Source: Diplocarpon mali (Eukaryota; Ascomycota; Leotiomycetes; Helotiales; Drepanopezizaceae). From it: a stretch of DNA of 53,231 nucleotides. The notes beneath the pieces were generated by a model, which was not told the DNA's origin, ran no database searches, and saw nothing but the letters and a program-made list of their open reading frames with translations. The number at the start of each line of letters is the position of its first letter. The stretch's first letter is position 1. The position numbers were made by a program, and so were the translations under genes. Where the stretch lies: positions 4,437 through 57,667 of the forward strand of contig JAENRP010000287.1 of NCBI GenBank assembly GCA_024741835.1, in the 5' to 3' direction. Below are positions 21,541 through 31,859 of this stretch, one piece after another.

Positions 21541-21775
21541 CCACTTTTTACTTTTTTCCAGTGGGCTGCGGACTATGACCAACCAAATACTCACCCGCCT
21601 AAGAACCAAAGGGCCACATCTGCAGGCCGCTACAAAAAGTGAGTACTTAAGCGCTGCACCATAGTACGAGTATGAATAAGAAAAACAGGGTGCAATAGCT
21701 CACCGCTAAACTCAATTTTTTTCATTGGCTGCCAACCGACTATGAAACCTATTGACCAGCTTCCCCACCGCAGGG
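21541..21775. repeat. Degenerate tandem duplication, offset about 167 bp
   Basis: A segment starting TTTTTTCCAGTGGGCTGC and running to GACTATGACC at 21571 recurs as TTTTTTTCATTGGCTGCC with GACTATGAAACC at 21738. Both are followed by CACC-rich sequence. Divergence is high and the unit is not identified. Confidence 0.4.
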
Positions 21776-23415
21776 GGCATTCTACTGCTTGGAAGATAAC
21801 GATGTGAAGAAATCCGAGGGCCGAAATAGAAATCCAATGCGCTAGGTCGCGATTAGAGTAGATTTTAACTGATGCGTTTAGAGTATCCAGACCCAAGGCT
21901 AGAATTTATAGTGTAATAAAGTCAAACGGCGATACAATGGGTTATATCTCTTTGGATTTGGATCTGGAAGGTTTCGTCAGGAATAAGCGTAAAGTGGTGA
22001 TGAAGAAAGTTTCTAGAAGCTCGGGCCAGATAAGCCAGCTCAATTACAACATCCGAGACTCTACACATTCATTCCGCCTCTTGTAGTACCTAGTGGGTTT
22101 GCAGCCCATAGAAAAAGGAGTCCATCCGTACCTGAGCGGGAAAGGTCGCAGTGAGAGTAGAATGCTGGCCGCAGGAGTTAAACAGCGGAGCTGGGGGGAC
22201 GGGGATATCGCATTTACCCGAGAGAGGGATGATAGATACCTTGTGACTGCATTCGTACAGTGATAGCTGAAGAGCTATTGGAACTCCAAAACATAGTCTA
22301 GCGTATGGATGCAAGTAGATTAGTACGTCCCGTAGAGCGAAGGGATGTGGTATTCTGACATGGAACACCTTGCGAGCTCGCGATGTACTCGGGTCTTTCG
22401 TACATATTGGGGAAAGCTTGGCTCCGATGTACGAAGTGCCTCACTTGCCCGTCAGTTGTCCCGGCTGAGCGGCAGCGAGCATGCATCGCGTGGGGTAGTT
22501 CGCTGGGTGAAGAAGAGGCGATGTACGGGGTGTGGGCTTGTCGAGTGAAGGGATGTTGGTATCATCTGATCCAGATACATCCTACGAGTACGAAGTCCTG
22601 TGTACGGTCGACTCTAGACCCAACACCGCCACCTTAAACAAGTCAAAGAAGTCAATCGAGTTTAGCAAGTTAAACAAAGTAAATAAGGTAAAAAAGCTTT
22701 AAACACGGGTTCTTGGACGAGCCAAACGCAAACGGGAACACCCGTCCATTCTTGTTATCAGATTTCGCAGCCGAATGACTGGGTATGAGAAGTCTCAACA
22801 TCCTAGATAAGCGACTAGCCAGAACCGCATCGACGCACATATGCATGCAAGCCACAGGACTTATAGCACAGACTTCTACCCCGAAGCGAAGGAATCGGCT
22901 GGAGTTTGTTGTTGTTTACTTACCTACATTTCGCGTATGGGCACTAGTACCTTACTGTAGTTAGGGCAACGATCGCCGGCTAAACTTTAGACGGTCAGGA
23001 AACCAGGAAACCAGGAAACCCCGCAACACCAGTCGACCCATTGCCTCCTCTCGCCCCTGGCCTGTCCACGTCTTCTCTTGCGCTACTCTCAAACCCAATT
23101 CCAGCCAAATAATGTCGGTGTATCTCTCTGTCATGGCTAGTCTCAATATCCCCCTTTGCTTCTTCTCGCCTGCTCTCTTTTTCTCCCATCCTTTCTTTTC
23201 CCCTCTCTCTCTATGAGTCTCTCTCTCATCTTTATCTCCTCTCCCCCTCCCCCCTCTCCCTCCCCCCTCCTGCTTCCCAATCAACTATTCGTGGATGATA
23301 TATCGTTCGTGCCTTCTTCTGCCGTACTGCCATTGAGATGTGCGCTTGACTCAATCTCCCCCCGCAGACCGTTGCGATTGAATAAGGACCCTCGTCACTT
23401 GCGGGTTCATTGGCC

Positions 23416-25281
23416 ATGGCTTCTACCCGCAGCCTTGAGAGGGTAGAAGTCGAAAACGGGACGACGGATACCGGATCAACAGCCTGCCTCACAGACAATG
23501 AGAAGGCAATGATAGAAGGCGCCACAGGGCAACCAGATCTCGGCCATGAAGAGGTGGAGCTGATGGACCGAGGTCTTATGGACGATCTCGAAAGAGCACC
23601 TGTAAGTCTCTCCACGCCTTCTCTCCACCGATGACTGCTGACGCCACCAGCTCAATGTCTGGATCAAAGCCAGCCCTCGAAAAGACGAGAACAAGCTATC
23701 CCGCGCGAACACAAAGCGGAGCTCTCAAAGTCGCCTGCCATGCGTAGTCACGCATCTCACATCACGGAGTAAGAAGGCCGGGCTCGCGCCAACGCCGCTA
23801 CCAGTATCGAATCTGGAAAACGATGTCGTGGGTTGGGAGTCGCAGGATGACCCAGAGATGCCGCTCAATTTCTCTGAGAAGCGCAAATGGACGCTTATCG
23901 CACTGCTGGGCAGCATCACCTTCGTCTCGCCGCTTGCGTCGTCGATGTTCGCACCTGGGGTGTCGTTTATGAACGAAGAGTTCCATAATACCTCGCTTAT
24001 CCTTAGCTCTCTCACGGTGTCTATTTTCGTCCTGGGGTATGTGATTGGACCATTGATTCTCGCGCCGCTGTCAGAGATATACGGACGACGATATGTGCTG
24101 ACCGGAGCCAATGCCTTTTTCTGCGTATGGCAGATTGGTTGTGCCCGGGCTCCGAACCTTCCTTCTCTCATCGTGTTTCGACTCTTGACTGGGATTGGAG
24201 GCTCTGGGTGTTTGACGATCGGGGGAGGAGTCATTGCGGATCTCTTTCACGCAGACCGGAGAGGTCTTGCAACCGCAGTCTACAGCCTCGGTCCCTTGTT
24301 TGGTCCGGTCGTTGGACCAGTCTGCGGAGGCTTCATTGCCCAGCGAATAGGATGGCGATGGGTCTTTGGCATCTTGTTAATCTCAGGAACATCCGTCTCC
24401 GTGTGCATTGAGCTATTCACTAGAGAGACGAACCACCGGGTCTTGATAAATCGGAAGGTCAGACGTAAGCACTCGGTTTGAATCTGTTCCCCTTGACATA
24501 GCTACGGCCACTAACCCGTTCAGGCCTCCAAAAGGAGCTTAATCGCCCATGCCTTCGCAGCTGTTACGATGATGCCTCAGCGCCTCCTCTCACGCCCACT
24601 CAAATCCTACTGGACGGCATTGGCCGCCCCCTAAAGATGCTCTTTCTCTCCCCCATCGTCTTCCTCTTATCACTCTACATGGCGGTAGCCTACGGGCTCC
24701 TCTATCTGCTCTTCACAACCATCACGCAAGTCTTTACCGACACCTATAACTGGGCCCCAGAGATCTGCGGCTTGGCCTACATCGGCCTCGGCATCGGCTT
24801 CTTCGCCGGCCTCGTAGTCGTAGCCAAGATATCCGACGCGACGGTAGTCCGCATGACGAAAGCCAACCATGGAGTCTTCGAACCTGAGATGCGCCTCCCG
24901 GCTTGCATCTTCTTCGCCTGCTTCATCCCCGTCACATTCTTCTGGTACGGCTGGGCCGCCGACAAAGGCGCGCACTGGATCGTCCCCGTCATCGGACTGA
25001 TCCCCTTTGGCTTTGGCATGATGGGCATCTTCATCCCGATTCAGACATACATCATCGACTCCTTCCCACAGTTCGCCGCCTCGGGCATCGCGGCGCTCAC
25101 CGTCTCGCGCTCCTTGTTCGGCGCGTTCTTGCCGCTGGCCGGACCGAGTATGTATGCCGCTCTGGGCCTGGGATGGGGGAATTCCGTGCTGGGCTTCATC
25201 GCGATTGGCTTGATCCCAGCACCGTTGCTCATCTATCGCTTCGGAGGTATGATTCGGACGAGGTGGCCTGTGAAACTGTGA
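23416..25281 (+). CDS. MFS multidrug-type transporter (DHA1 group)
   Basis: Probable plasma-membrane proton antiporter; substrate unknown. Three exons, 23416-23601, 23651-24464 and 24524-25281, encoding 585 aa. The introns (GTAAGT..CCAG, GTAAGC with a CTAAC branch point..CAG) keep phase. A hydrophilic N-terminus of about 150 residues ends at NFSEKRKWTL before helix 1. Motif A is SEIYGRRYVLTG between helices 2 and 3. RLLTGIGGSGCLTIGGGVIADL lies in helices 4-5, and GPLFGPVVGPVCGGFIAQ is the helix-5 antiporter-type motif. The central loop RKVRRLQKELNRPCLRS is typical of the family. The second half has six more helices and a short C-terminus. Convergent with leuA; no biosynthetic cluster is visible nearby. 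Confidence 0.9.
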
Positions 25282-26063
25282 TGTGCTTGCTTGCGAGCTT
25301 TACTGCTCTGAGTGTTCCGCGCCCTCGCCATTAGGAGCGCGTCGGGCTTGGTGTGTGGGGTTCTGTGGCACAGCGTGGCTCGCTATGGCATTTGCACTAA
25401 CTCCTGTTTTGCGGAACTTACATGAGCTATGATGGATATGGAGCATGGACCAAAAAGCTTCCAAGTAATGACGAGACGCAGTTTGTAGGAATAGATCCCG
25501 GATACGAAACTAACTCGAGAGCCCCAATAGAATATAGAGTACCTCACATATCGCACAGAATATAGTCACGCGAGGGTCTTGACGGATCATAAGCCAATCG
25601 TTAACAAAGACCCATTCCTCCATCTCTCTACACCCAACAAGGTGCTAATGAGAGGCTATACCATCCTTCTCTCTGGACTTCCGTCTTCTCACCGATCTAT
25701 CTGCCAAGCCTTTTCTCGCTTAATTCAGGGGTGTCTGTTGACTTCCTCGCGTATTATTTTCTGCTGACGATTTATATCCACGGTGGTGTTGGATGCAGCA
25801 CATCTTCAGTGCTTTTCAATTCATCTCTTGTTTTCATAACTACTCATCCTAATCCATATGCCAAGTCAGCGAGCCATTCTAGGTCGCAGCTCATCTATCA
25901 TCCGCTCGTCTTATTCCGAGGGGAAAAGATCTCGGCAAGAAAGCAGATCAGACGCAGAACCTCAAAAACACATTGTACTCGCGATCTCTAAAACGCCATC
26001 GTAAACCCCACATCCCTAACAAGCGAGAACGAGCAGAGCTAAGCCTAAAGGGGAATAAAGCGT
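25282..26063. other. Convergent 3' intergenic region
   Basis: 782 bp between the stop codons of the MFS gene and leuA. It contains only short frames. No repeat or RNA gene is recognised. Confidence 0.5.
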
Positions 26064-28542
26064 CTACCAATCAAGCGGCTCCTTGATCTCCTCCCCTCGG
26101 TTCGTTTTCTTGACCGGTACGGCCTTTGCCTTGAGCCTGCCATCCCGGCCTCGCTTCAAGTACCCGCTCCCATCCAGCCACGGCACCTCGCGGCTCATCT
26201 TGCGCTCAAACGCATTGATCTTATCCTCCATTTGCATCGTCAATCCGATATCGTCGAGCCCGTTTACGAGACAGTGCTTGCGGAACTCCTCGACATCGAA
26301 CGTGCAGATGGTCTTACCAGCCGCGTCACGGATCGTTTGCGCTGGAAGGTCGACCTCAATTTCGCGGCCGGCGTGCGCTTCAGCTGCGATGGTGGCCAAG
26401 TCGCCGGGGGAGGTGATGGCGATGGGTAGCATGCCGTTCTTGAAAGTGTTGTTGAAGAAGATGTCGGCGAACGAGGGTGCGATCACGCACTTGATGCCGA
26501 AATCGAGGAGAGCCCAGGGCGCGTGTTCGCGGGAGGAGCCGCAACCGAAGTTGGCGCCTGTGACGACGAGGATCTTGGAGGAGCGATATTGTGGTTGGTT
26601 GAGAACGAAATCGGGATTTTCGGTGCCATCAGGGTTGAAGCGCAGGGCGTAGAAGAGGGCGCTGCCAAGACCGGTACGTTTGATGGTTTTGAGAAATTGT
26701 TTGGGGATGATGGCGTCGGTATCGACGTTCTGGCGGTCCATGGGGGCAGCGACGCCTTTGTAGACAGTGAATTTGGGAAGTCCGGCTGAGGTGCCAGCGG
26801 ACATAGTGTTAGTATGAGGGGCGTTGTCTTCAGGTTGGTCGCCAATCTCCTCACGCGCTTCGTCGTCCGCCTCTACACGCTCGTCCACGTGAGGCTTGAC
26901 TTCCATGGGAGGAGGTGAGGATTTCCGGGAAATACGGCTGGGATCTGCGAGTTTTCGGACGTCGGCAAGCTTGCCGACAATGGCACATGCTGCAGCAGTA
27001 ACAGGCGAGACCAGGTGAGTGCGTCCACCGGCGCCCTGTCTTCCCTCAAAATTGCGATTGGATGTACTCGCGCAGCGCTCCTGTGGCGCCAGGATATCGG
27101 GGTTCATGCCAAGACACATGCTGCACCCTGCCTCCCGCCACTCGAACCCAGCCTGCGTAAAGATCTTGTCCAGACCTTCTGCCTCGGCCCTCTCTTTAAC
27201 GAGACCACTTCCGGGAACTACGAGAGCCCGCTTGATGTTCGCCGCAATCTTCTTGCCCTGGAGCACAGACGCAGCAGCTCTCAAGTCCTCAATGCGTGAG
27301 TTTGTGCAAGAACCAATAAAGATCTTGTCGAGCACAATATCCTCTATCGGCATGCCGGCAGTGAGCCCCATGTACTCCAGCATCCGCTGTCCCGCGGCCT
27401 GCTTCTCCTTCGTAGCAAACGTGGCCGGATCAGGGACATTGCCTGTGATAGGCACAACATCTTCGGGCGAGGTGCCCCAGGTGACAGTCGGCGTGATATC
27501 TTTAGCATCAATAAAGACATCGATATCATATTTTGCGCCTGGGTCCGACTTCAGTCCCTGCCAGTGCTTGACGGCCTTCTTCCACTCCTCAGAGTCATAC
27601 TTGGGCGCCAAAGGTCGACCCTTGAGATACTCGAACGTGACCTCGTCAGGCGCAACCATACCAGCTCTCGCACCGCCCTCGATCGACATATTGCAAATCG
27701 ACATGCGAGCCTCCATACTCAGACTCTCAATCGCGGATCCGCAGAACTCAATCACGGCGCCCGTCCCCCCAGCGGTACCGATCTGCCCGATAGCATGGAG
27801 GATGATGTCCTTGGAGCTGACACCCGGAGCCAGTTCGCCGTCGATTTGGATCCGCATATTTTTGCTGCGCTTAGTGATGAGGGTCTGCGTCGCCAAGACG
27901 TGCTCGACCTCGCTGGTACCAATGCCGAAGGCGAGGGCTCCAAAGGCACCGTGTGTGGAGGTGTGCGAGTCTCCGCAGACGACGGTGGTGCCGGGCAGAG
28001 TGAAGCCCTGCTCGGGACCGATGATGTGCACAATGCCCTGGCGCTTGTCGCCGAGCCCGAAGTAAGCGATGCCAAAATCCTTGACGTTGTCCTCGAGCGT
28101 CATGCATTGCAGGCGGGAGTCCTCCTCCTCGACGAAAGTCTCGATGTTCTTGAGGTTCTTGCGGGAGGTGGTAGGGACGTTCTGCAGAGGATTAGTATAT
28201 GGTCGCTGGTATGAATTGGAATGTGAACATACATGATCAGTCGTCGCAAGGGTGCAATCCGGTCGTCTCACCTTCCGACCCGCATTCTTCAACCCCTCGA
28301 AGGCTTGCTATAGCTAGTTGTCAGTGAGTGGCACTCCCACCAGTCTAGAAGTACTTGCAGGACTCGTAACCTCATGCACCAAATGCCTATCTGCACAGCC
28401 GTCAGCCTTTGGCTCCCCCTGGAAATTGCATTTAAGCCCACACACCAATATATAGCAAAATGGTGCCATCCAGTCTCTCATCAACAATGTGATTCTGGAA
28501 AACCTTATCGTAGAGCGTCTGCGGGCCCTCTGCGGTTGGCAT
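26064..28542 (-). CDS. leuA: 3-isopropylmalate dehydratase (leucine biosynthesis)
   Basis: Isomerises 2-isopropylmalate to 3-isopropylmalate, the second leucine-specific step; cytosolic [4Fe-4S] enzyme. Four exons on the minus strand, 28446-28542, 28359-28390, 28233-28307 and 26064-28181, encoding 773 aa, the usual length of the fungal single-chain form. The large domain has [32 protein letters not shown] and [12 protein letters not shown], with cluster cysteines at about 360, 421 and 424. A charged linker follows. The swivel domain has [14 protein letters not shown] and [17 protein letters not shown]. Intron 2 (28308-28358) begins GCAAGT, a GC-AG intron. The protein junction SPQAFEGL is so conserved that a GT alternative is unlikely. 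The start gives the family N-terminus [15 protein letters not shown]. Confidence 0.96.
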
Positions 28543-28799
28543 CTTGTCTCGATTGCCTCCTGTCCCTCGTAGATTGAGAAGGCAAGTTGTACTGAGGGGA
28601 ACGAGGTAGCAGAAGTCTAAGCTAGAGTTGTGTGTTGAGGAGAAGAAGTTCAGGTTGAAGGAGAAGAAAGTCAAGGTAGTGCTTGTGCGGGGTGTGTTGT
28701 ATTTCGTTATGATGCTTCTTGCACCGCCCGACATCGGCAAAGCAACCTCTAGCCCCCGGGGTCCCCCCACATGTTGCCACCCCACTGGGAACTGAGCAG

Positions 28800-28804
28800 C
28801 CAAT
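28800..28804. promoter_or_regulatory. CCAAT box upstream of leuA
   Basis: CCAATCAG on the + strand, about 260 bp upstream of the leuA start and in reverse orientation to the gene. CCAAT boxes bind the fungal HAP/CBC complex, which is known to influence genes of iron-sulfur enzymes such as this one. Direct evidence is the motif only. I found no convincing Leu3-type CCG-N4-CGG site. Confidence 0.35.
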
Positions 28805-29660
28805 CAGCGCAGCTGTATTACTGTCAGCCAGATCATCGCAGTTGGAGAGCAGTATGGATTATCCTCCTGCGTACGGAATCCTCGGCCGACCTCGCCGTTT
28901 CCATAGCTAGCCTCAGTCCTCAGCGAGAGTTGACCGGTTGGCAACGGTGCGGCGTGATACTCCCGAATCTAGTACGCAATTCCTTTCAATCAACCAAAAC
29001 AAACGGAGCTGCAATGTAGTCTCAAGCATCAAGACTCCACTGCACATCATAACGCTCTTAACCTGCCTAATTACTGAGTTTATGTTATAACTAGGTACCC
29101 AAGCAGTGTTGGAATCGATTCAAAGCGCATGAGGCCAGGGGAGGCACATCCGCATATCGCAAACAAATCCCCCCCGCTGCTTTTACCCATTTCCCAAGCC
29201 GACATGGGGAAATCAGAACTCGTAAAAATTATATTGTTCACACTACGATCTAAAGGTGATCTTAACACGACTAGCATCCTTATTCAAGTAACGAGACTAT
29301 GCATGATATGATCCTTCATTGAAAGACAAGTTCACAAACACTAAGAGTTATAATGGCTAAGAAGATTTTACTCTACTACTAGGTTCAGCAGGGAGTTTCG
29401 CTTAACAAAGTGGCAAGTATGCCTGAGAAAAAGGGAAAGGTTGGAGACATGTGTGTTTTACAGGCCTCATGCCATTTTGATTGATTCCAGCAAACTATCT
29501 CAAGGTGATCCTGAACCCTCAGTCCACAAAACAGCGCTGCTATGATTTCTGCTCTTCTACGCAATTTCCCATGGCCTATCTCCTGCATAGTAACCAATCA
29601 GACTTAAAAAAAAAACATATGTATTGGCAATCGTGCTTCGCCCAACAAGGATCCATCATG

Positions 29661-29765
29661 GGCAGACGACGCTATACGCGTTGTCTTGTGCGAACCTGCA
29701 GATTCTTTAGATTCTGTCTAAGGAGCGCAGAGCCGAGATCAACTTCGACTACGAAATAATTAAAC
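29661..29765 (-). repeat. Dispersed repeat R2, copy 3 (inverted)
   Basis: The reverse complement matches 20757-20885: a GATATTTCG-like start, TTGATCTC.GCTCTGC, AATCTAAAGAATCTGCAG.TTCGCA, then CGCGTA and GTCGTCT.CCC. The near-palindrome is damaged on one arm. Frameshifts break the reading frame seen in copy 2. Confidence 0.6.
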
Positions 29766-29869
29766 CCTAAGTCGAATGAAGCTAGAATTTTTCGGAAGCT
29801 TCGGAACGAAAAACTTGTACTATGTTATTTACAAATACCCTCTACTTTCGACCTACACGCTAATCCTTA

Positions 29870-30262
29870 AGATTTTTAGATTTTTTCGTCTCCTTTCGAT
29901 AATCTATCTTGGTTTAAGCTATGTAATACAAGCGAAAAACGCTACAGTCAAACTAGGTATAAAGAGAAAACTAGTATGAGAAACTCCTTGCGATTTACTA
30001 CTTAGCCCTTTATACCTAGAGACATTGATTTATTAAGTAAGAGCCTATCCTATACCTAAGTTGACAGTTGTCCTCTCCAAGTCTTGGGCATATATATTTT
30101 CAAGGAGGCGCCCAGGTGAATAGACGACATAGGTTCCCTATCTGAAAATAAGCCCCTCTTGCTACTAGCAGCCATTCATTCAGCCATATCACGCGTCTGG
30201 CTATTTAGCAGCGGCTATCGAATATAATTCTTCTTATGAACTTTAGTTCTTGAAGATCTTCG
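29870..30262 (+). repeat. Dispersed repeat R1, copy 2 (less mutated)
   Basis: Same strand and same order of landmarks as 20160-20600, but with more C and G at variable sites. It ends immediately before the TGTTAC that opens the candidate LTR, which suggests the LTR inserted at or near the edge of this fragment. Confidence 0.6.
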
Positions 30263-30266
30263 AAAG

Positions 30267-30561
30267 TGTTACAAGCATGCACGAGGTCACCTTAGAGCAC
30301 GTGCTACCGGTGTGGGACGGGAGCTATGAGAGAAAGGAAAGCACCTCCGCTTGTCGACAGCAAGGGCGGTGAGCTAGGCGGTGAAGGAAGCGAGCGCATC
30401 AGACGCGCGCCAGTGGAGGGGCACTTTCCTATATTTAGAGTATAGCTCTGTCCCGCTAAAGCAACCTCCTCTCTTCGTCTTTTCTTCTACCTACGAAGCG
30501 TATCCCTTGGGGCAATACAATCCATCAACTCTTCTTGTACTCTCGAGGGCAAGCCGTAACA
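30267..30561. mobile_element. Candidate solo LTR (295 bp)
   Basis: Begins TGTTAC and ends GTAACA, the perfect 6-bp terminal inverted repeat usual for LTR-retrotransposon ends. It is GC-richer than its surroundings and contains TATA-like words (CCTATATTTAGAG). No matching 5-bp target duplication is seen (GAAAG left, GCTTG right). No gag/pol coding or second copy lies in the window. It could be one LTR of a larger damaged element. Confidence 0.4.
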
Positions 30562-30569
30562 GCTTGCCC
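30547..30569. other. 8-bp-stem hairpin at the LTR edge
   Basis: GGGCAAGC and GCTTGCCC are perfect inverted arms around a 7-base loop, straddling the right end of the candidate LTR. The meaning is unknown. Confidence 0.5.
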
Positions 30570-31050
30570 GCAATTCAGAGAGAATCATAAACACGCAAGG
30601 TGTAGGTAGATTTGTTTCCAAGGAATCAGGGATATCAGGGATAACAGGCGAAGTACTAAATTCAAGGAGGTTTTATACTACTTTCTCCTTGATCTAGTCC
30701 GACTATAGCGCTCTTCGCTTATGCTTTAGAAGTTGGAACTAGTATAGCATATAAAAAGGTTTAAACAATCAATCCATTATCCCATGATTCCGTCCAGACA
30801 AACAAGCAATGGTAATTTAGCCTCGCACATCAAGAAGCCGCTATTTCCCTATCATGCCTCTCTCCCCCTACCCATCCTATCACGCACTTGACCCGTAACT
30901 ACATACGATAGCCAACTACCCAGCTCGACGCCCGAGCAAGCAAGCATCTTCGAGGTCATCCTTATAGTAAACCGCTAAATAGTGCCGCCGGCTGGAGTGC
31001 CACAACTCTTGCGCGCTAGTGCCGATGAGATAATCCATGGCAAGTAAGAG

Positions 31051-31078
31051 AGAAGAAGAAGAAGAAGAAGAAGAAGAA
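31051..31078. repeat. (GAA)n microsatellite
   Basis: About nine GAA units. Confidence 0.9.
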
Positions 31079-31611
31079 AGAGAGCTGCGGTTCAGTCTTG
31101 ACTGGAGAGCAAGAATCCGCCGGAAGTTATAGCTCTCCTTACCTTACCTACACTTAAATGCCTTGAGGTAGTAGCAACTCGAAACAAACACTCTCTGTGC
31201 TCCGACCATCACACTACACTGAGCAGTACCCTCTTTCTTGGATGCTACTAGGCGATTCCTCCATCTCGGATAGATTACTAGAAAACTAAGACTGAGAAAT
31301 GGGTAGATATAGCTGCCATTCAGTCTCAGTTACCAAGAAATCGATATCATAAGTCTCCATTTCCAGTCTGACGTAGACAACAGCCTCACACAAAGAATCA
31401 CTTCACATCTCGGCCCCTCTAGTACAGGCGTCTATCCATCATCTGCTCATTTCTTCCTAGGGCTCTACACTTAATCCTATGCCGAATACTCGAGTTCTAT
31501 GCCCAGGGCCTAGGACCATTTCTCACGCTTGATTGATACAGCTGCATAATCTACCTGCAGTTCTGGGACCCCAGCACGGCACTTCCACCGCTCGGAAGTG
31601 AGGGTAATTCA

Positions 31612-31716
31612 CAAAACCATAACCATAACCCCAACCGAAACCACAACCACAACCAAGACCATAAGCCATAAGCCATACCCTACCCACATCCATCATCACA
31701 GCCACAACCACAACCG
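31612..31716. repeat. Degenerate CCATAA/CCACAA tract
   Basis: Hexamers such as CCATAA, CCACAA and CCATAAG repeat for about 100 bp on the + strand. It resembles no known telomere unit; internal simple sequence. Confidence 0.75.
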
Positions 31717-31859
31717 TCACCCTCACCCCAGTCCCAAGAGCCCGGTGGCATGCCCCCCTCGAAGAAAACCCTACCTGCTTCAAGGTAATCATACATTCCC
31801 GACCAAGCCGAAAGCACTTCTCCACCCACACACCCCCCGTCCCATGTCAACTCCGCATA

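Larger units (their letters stand above)
14594..23415. other. 8.8-kb gene-free region with AT-rich repeat-derived core
   Basis: No reading frame here has convincing protein features. From about 16.4 to 22 kb the base composition is clearly AT-rich, with abundant TA steps, against GC-richer gene regions on both sides. Within it are short segments similar to others at 20-21 kb and 29-30 kb, listed separately. The differences between copies are mainly C-to-T or G-to-A, as RIP causes. A C/T-rich stretch near 23.17-23.28 kb precedes the MFS gene and probably belongs to its promoter. Confidence 0.6.
28543..31859. other. 3.3-kb leuA upstream region and repeat zone
   Basis: The first few hundred bases are the leuA promoter. 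The rest contains fragments of repeats R1 and R2, a candidate solo LTR, a GAA microsatellite and a CCATAA-type tract. No host gene is supported. Confidence 0.55.

Noticed and set aside
27019..28065. 348-codon open frame antisense to leuA
   Set aside because: Shadow of the strongly codon-biased leuA exon; no family features, and leuA on the other strand is certain.
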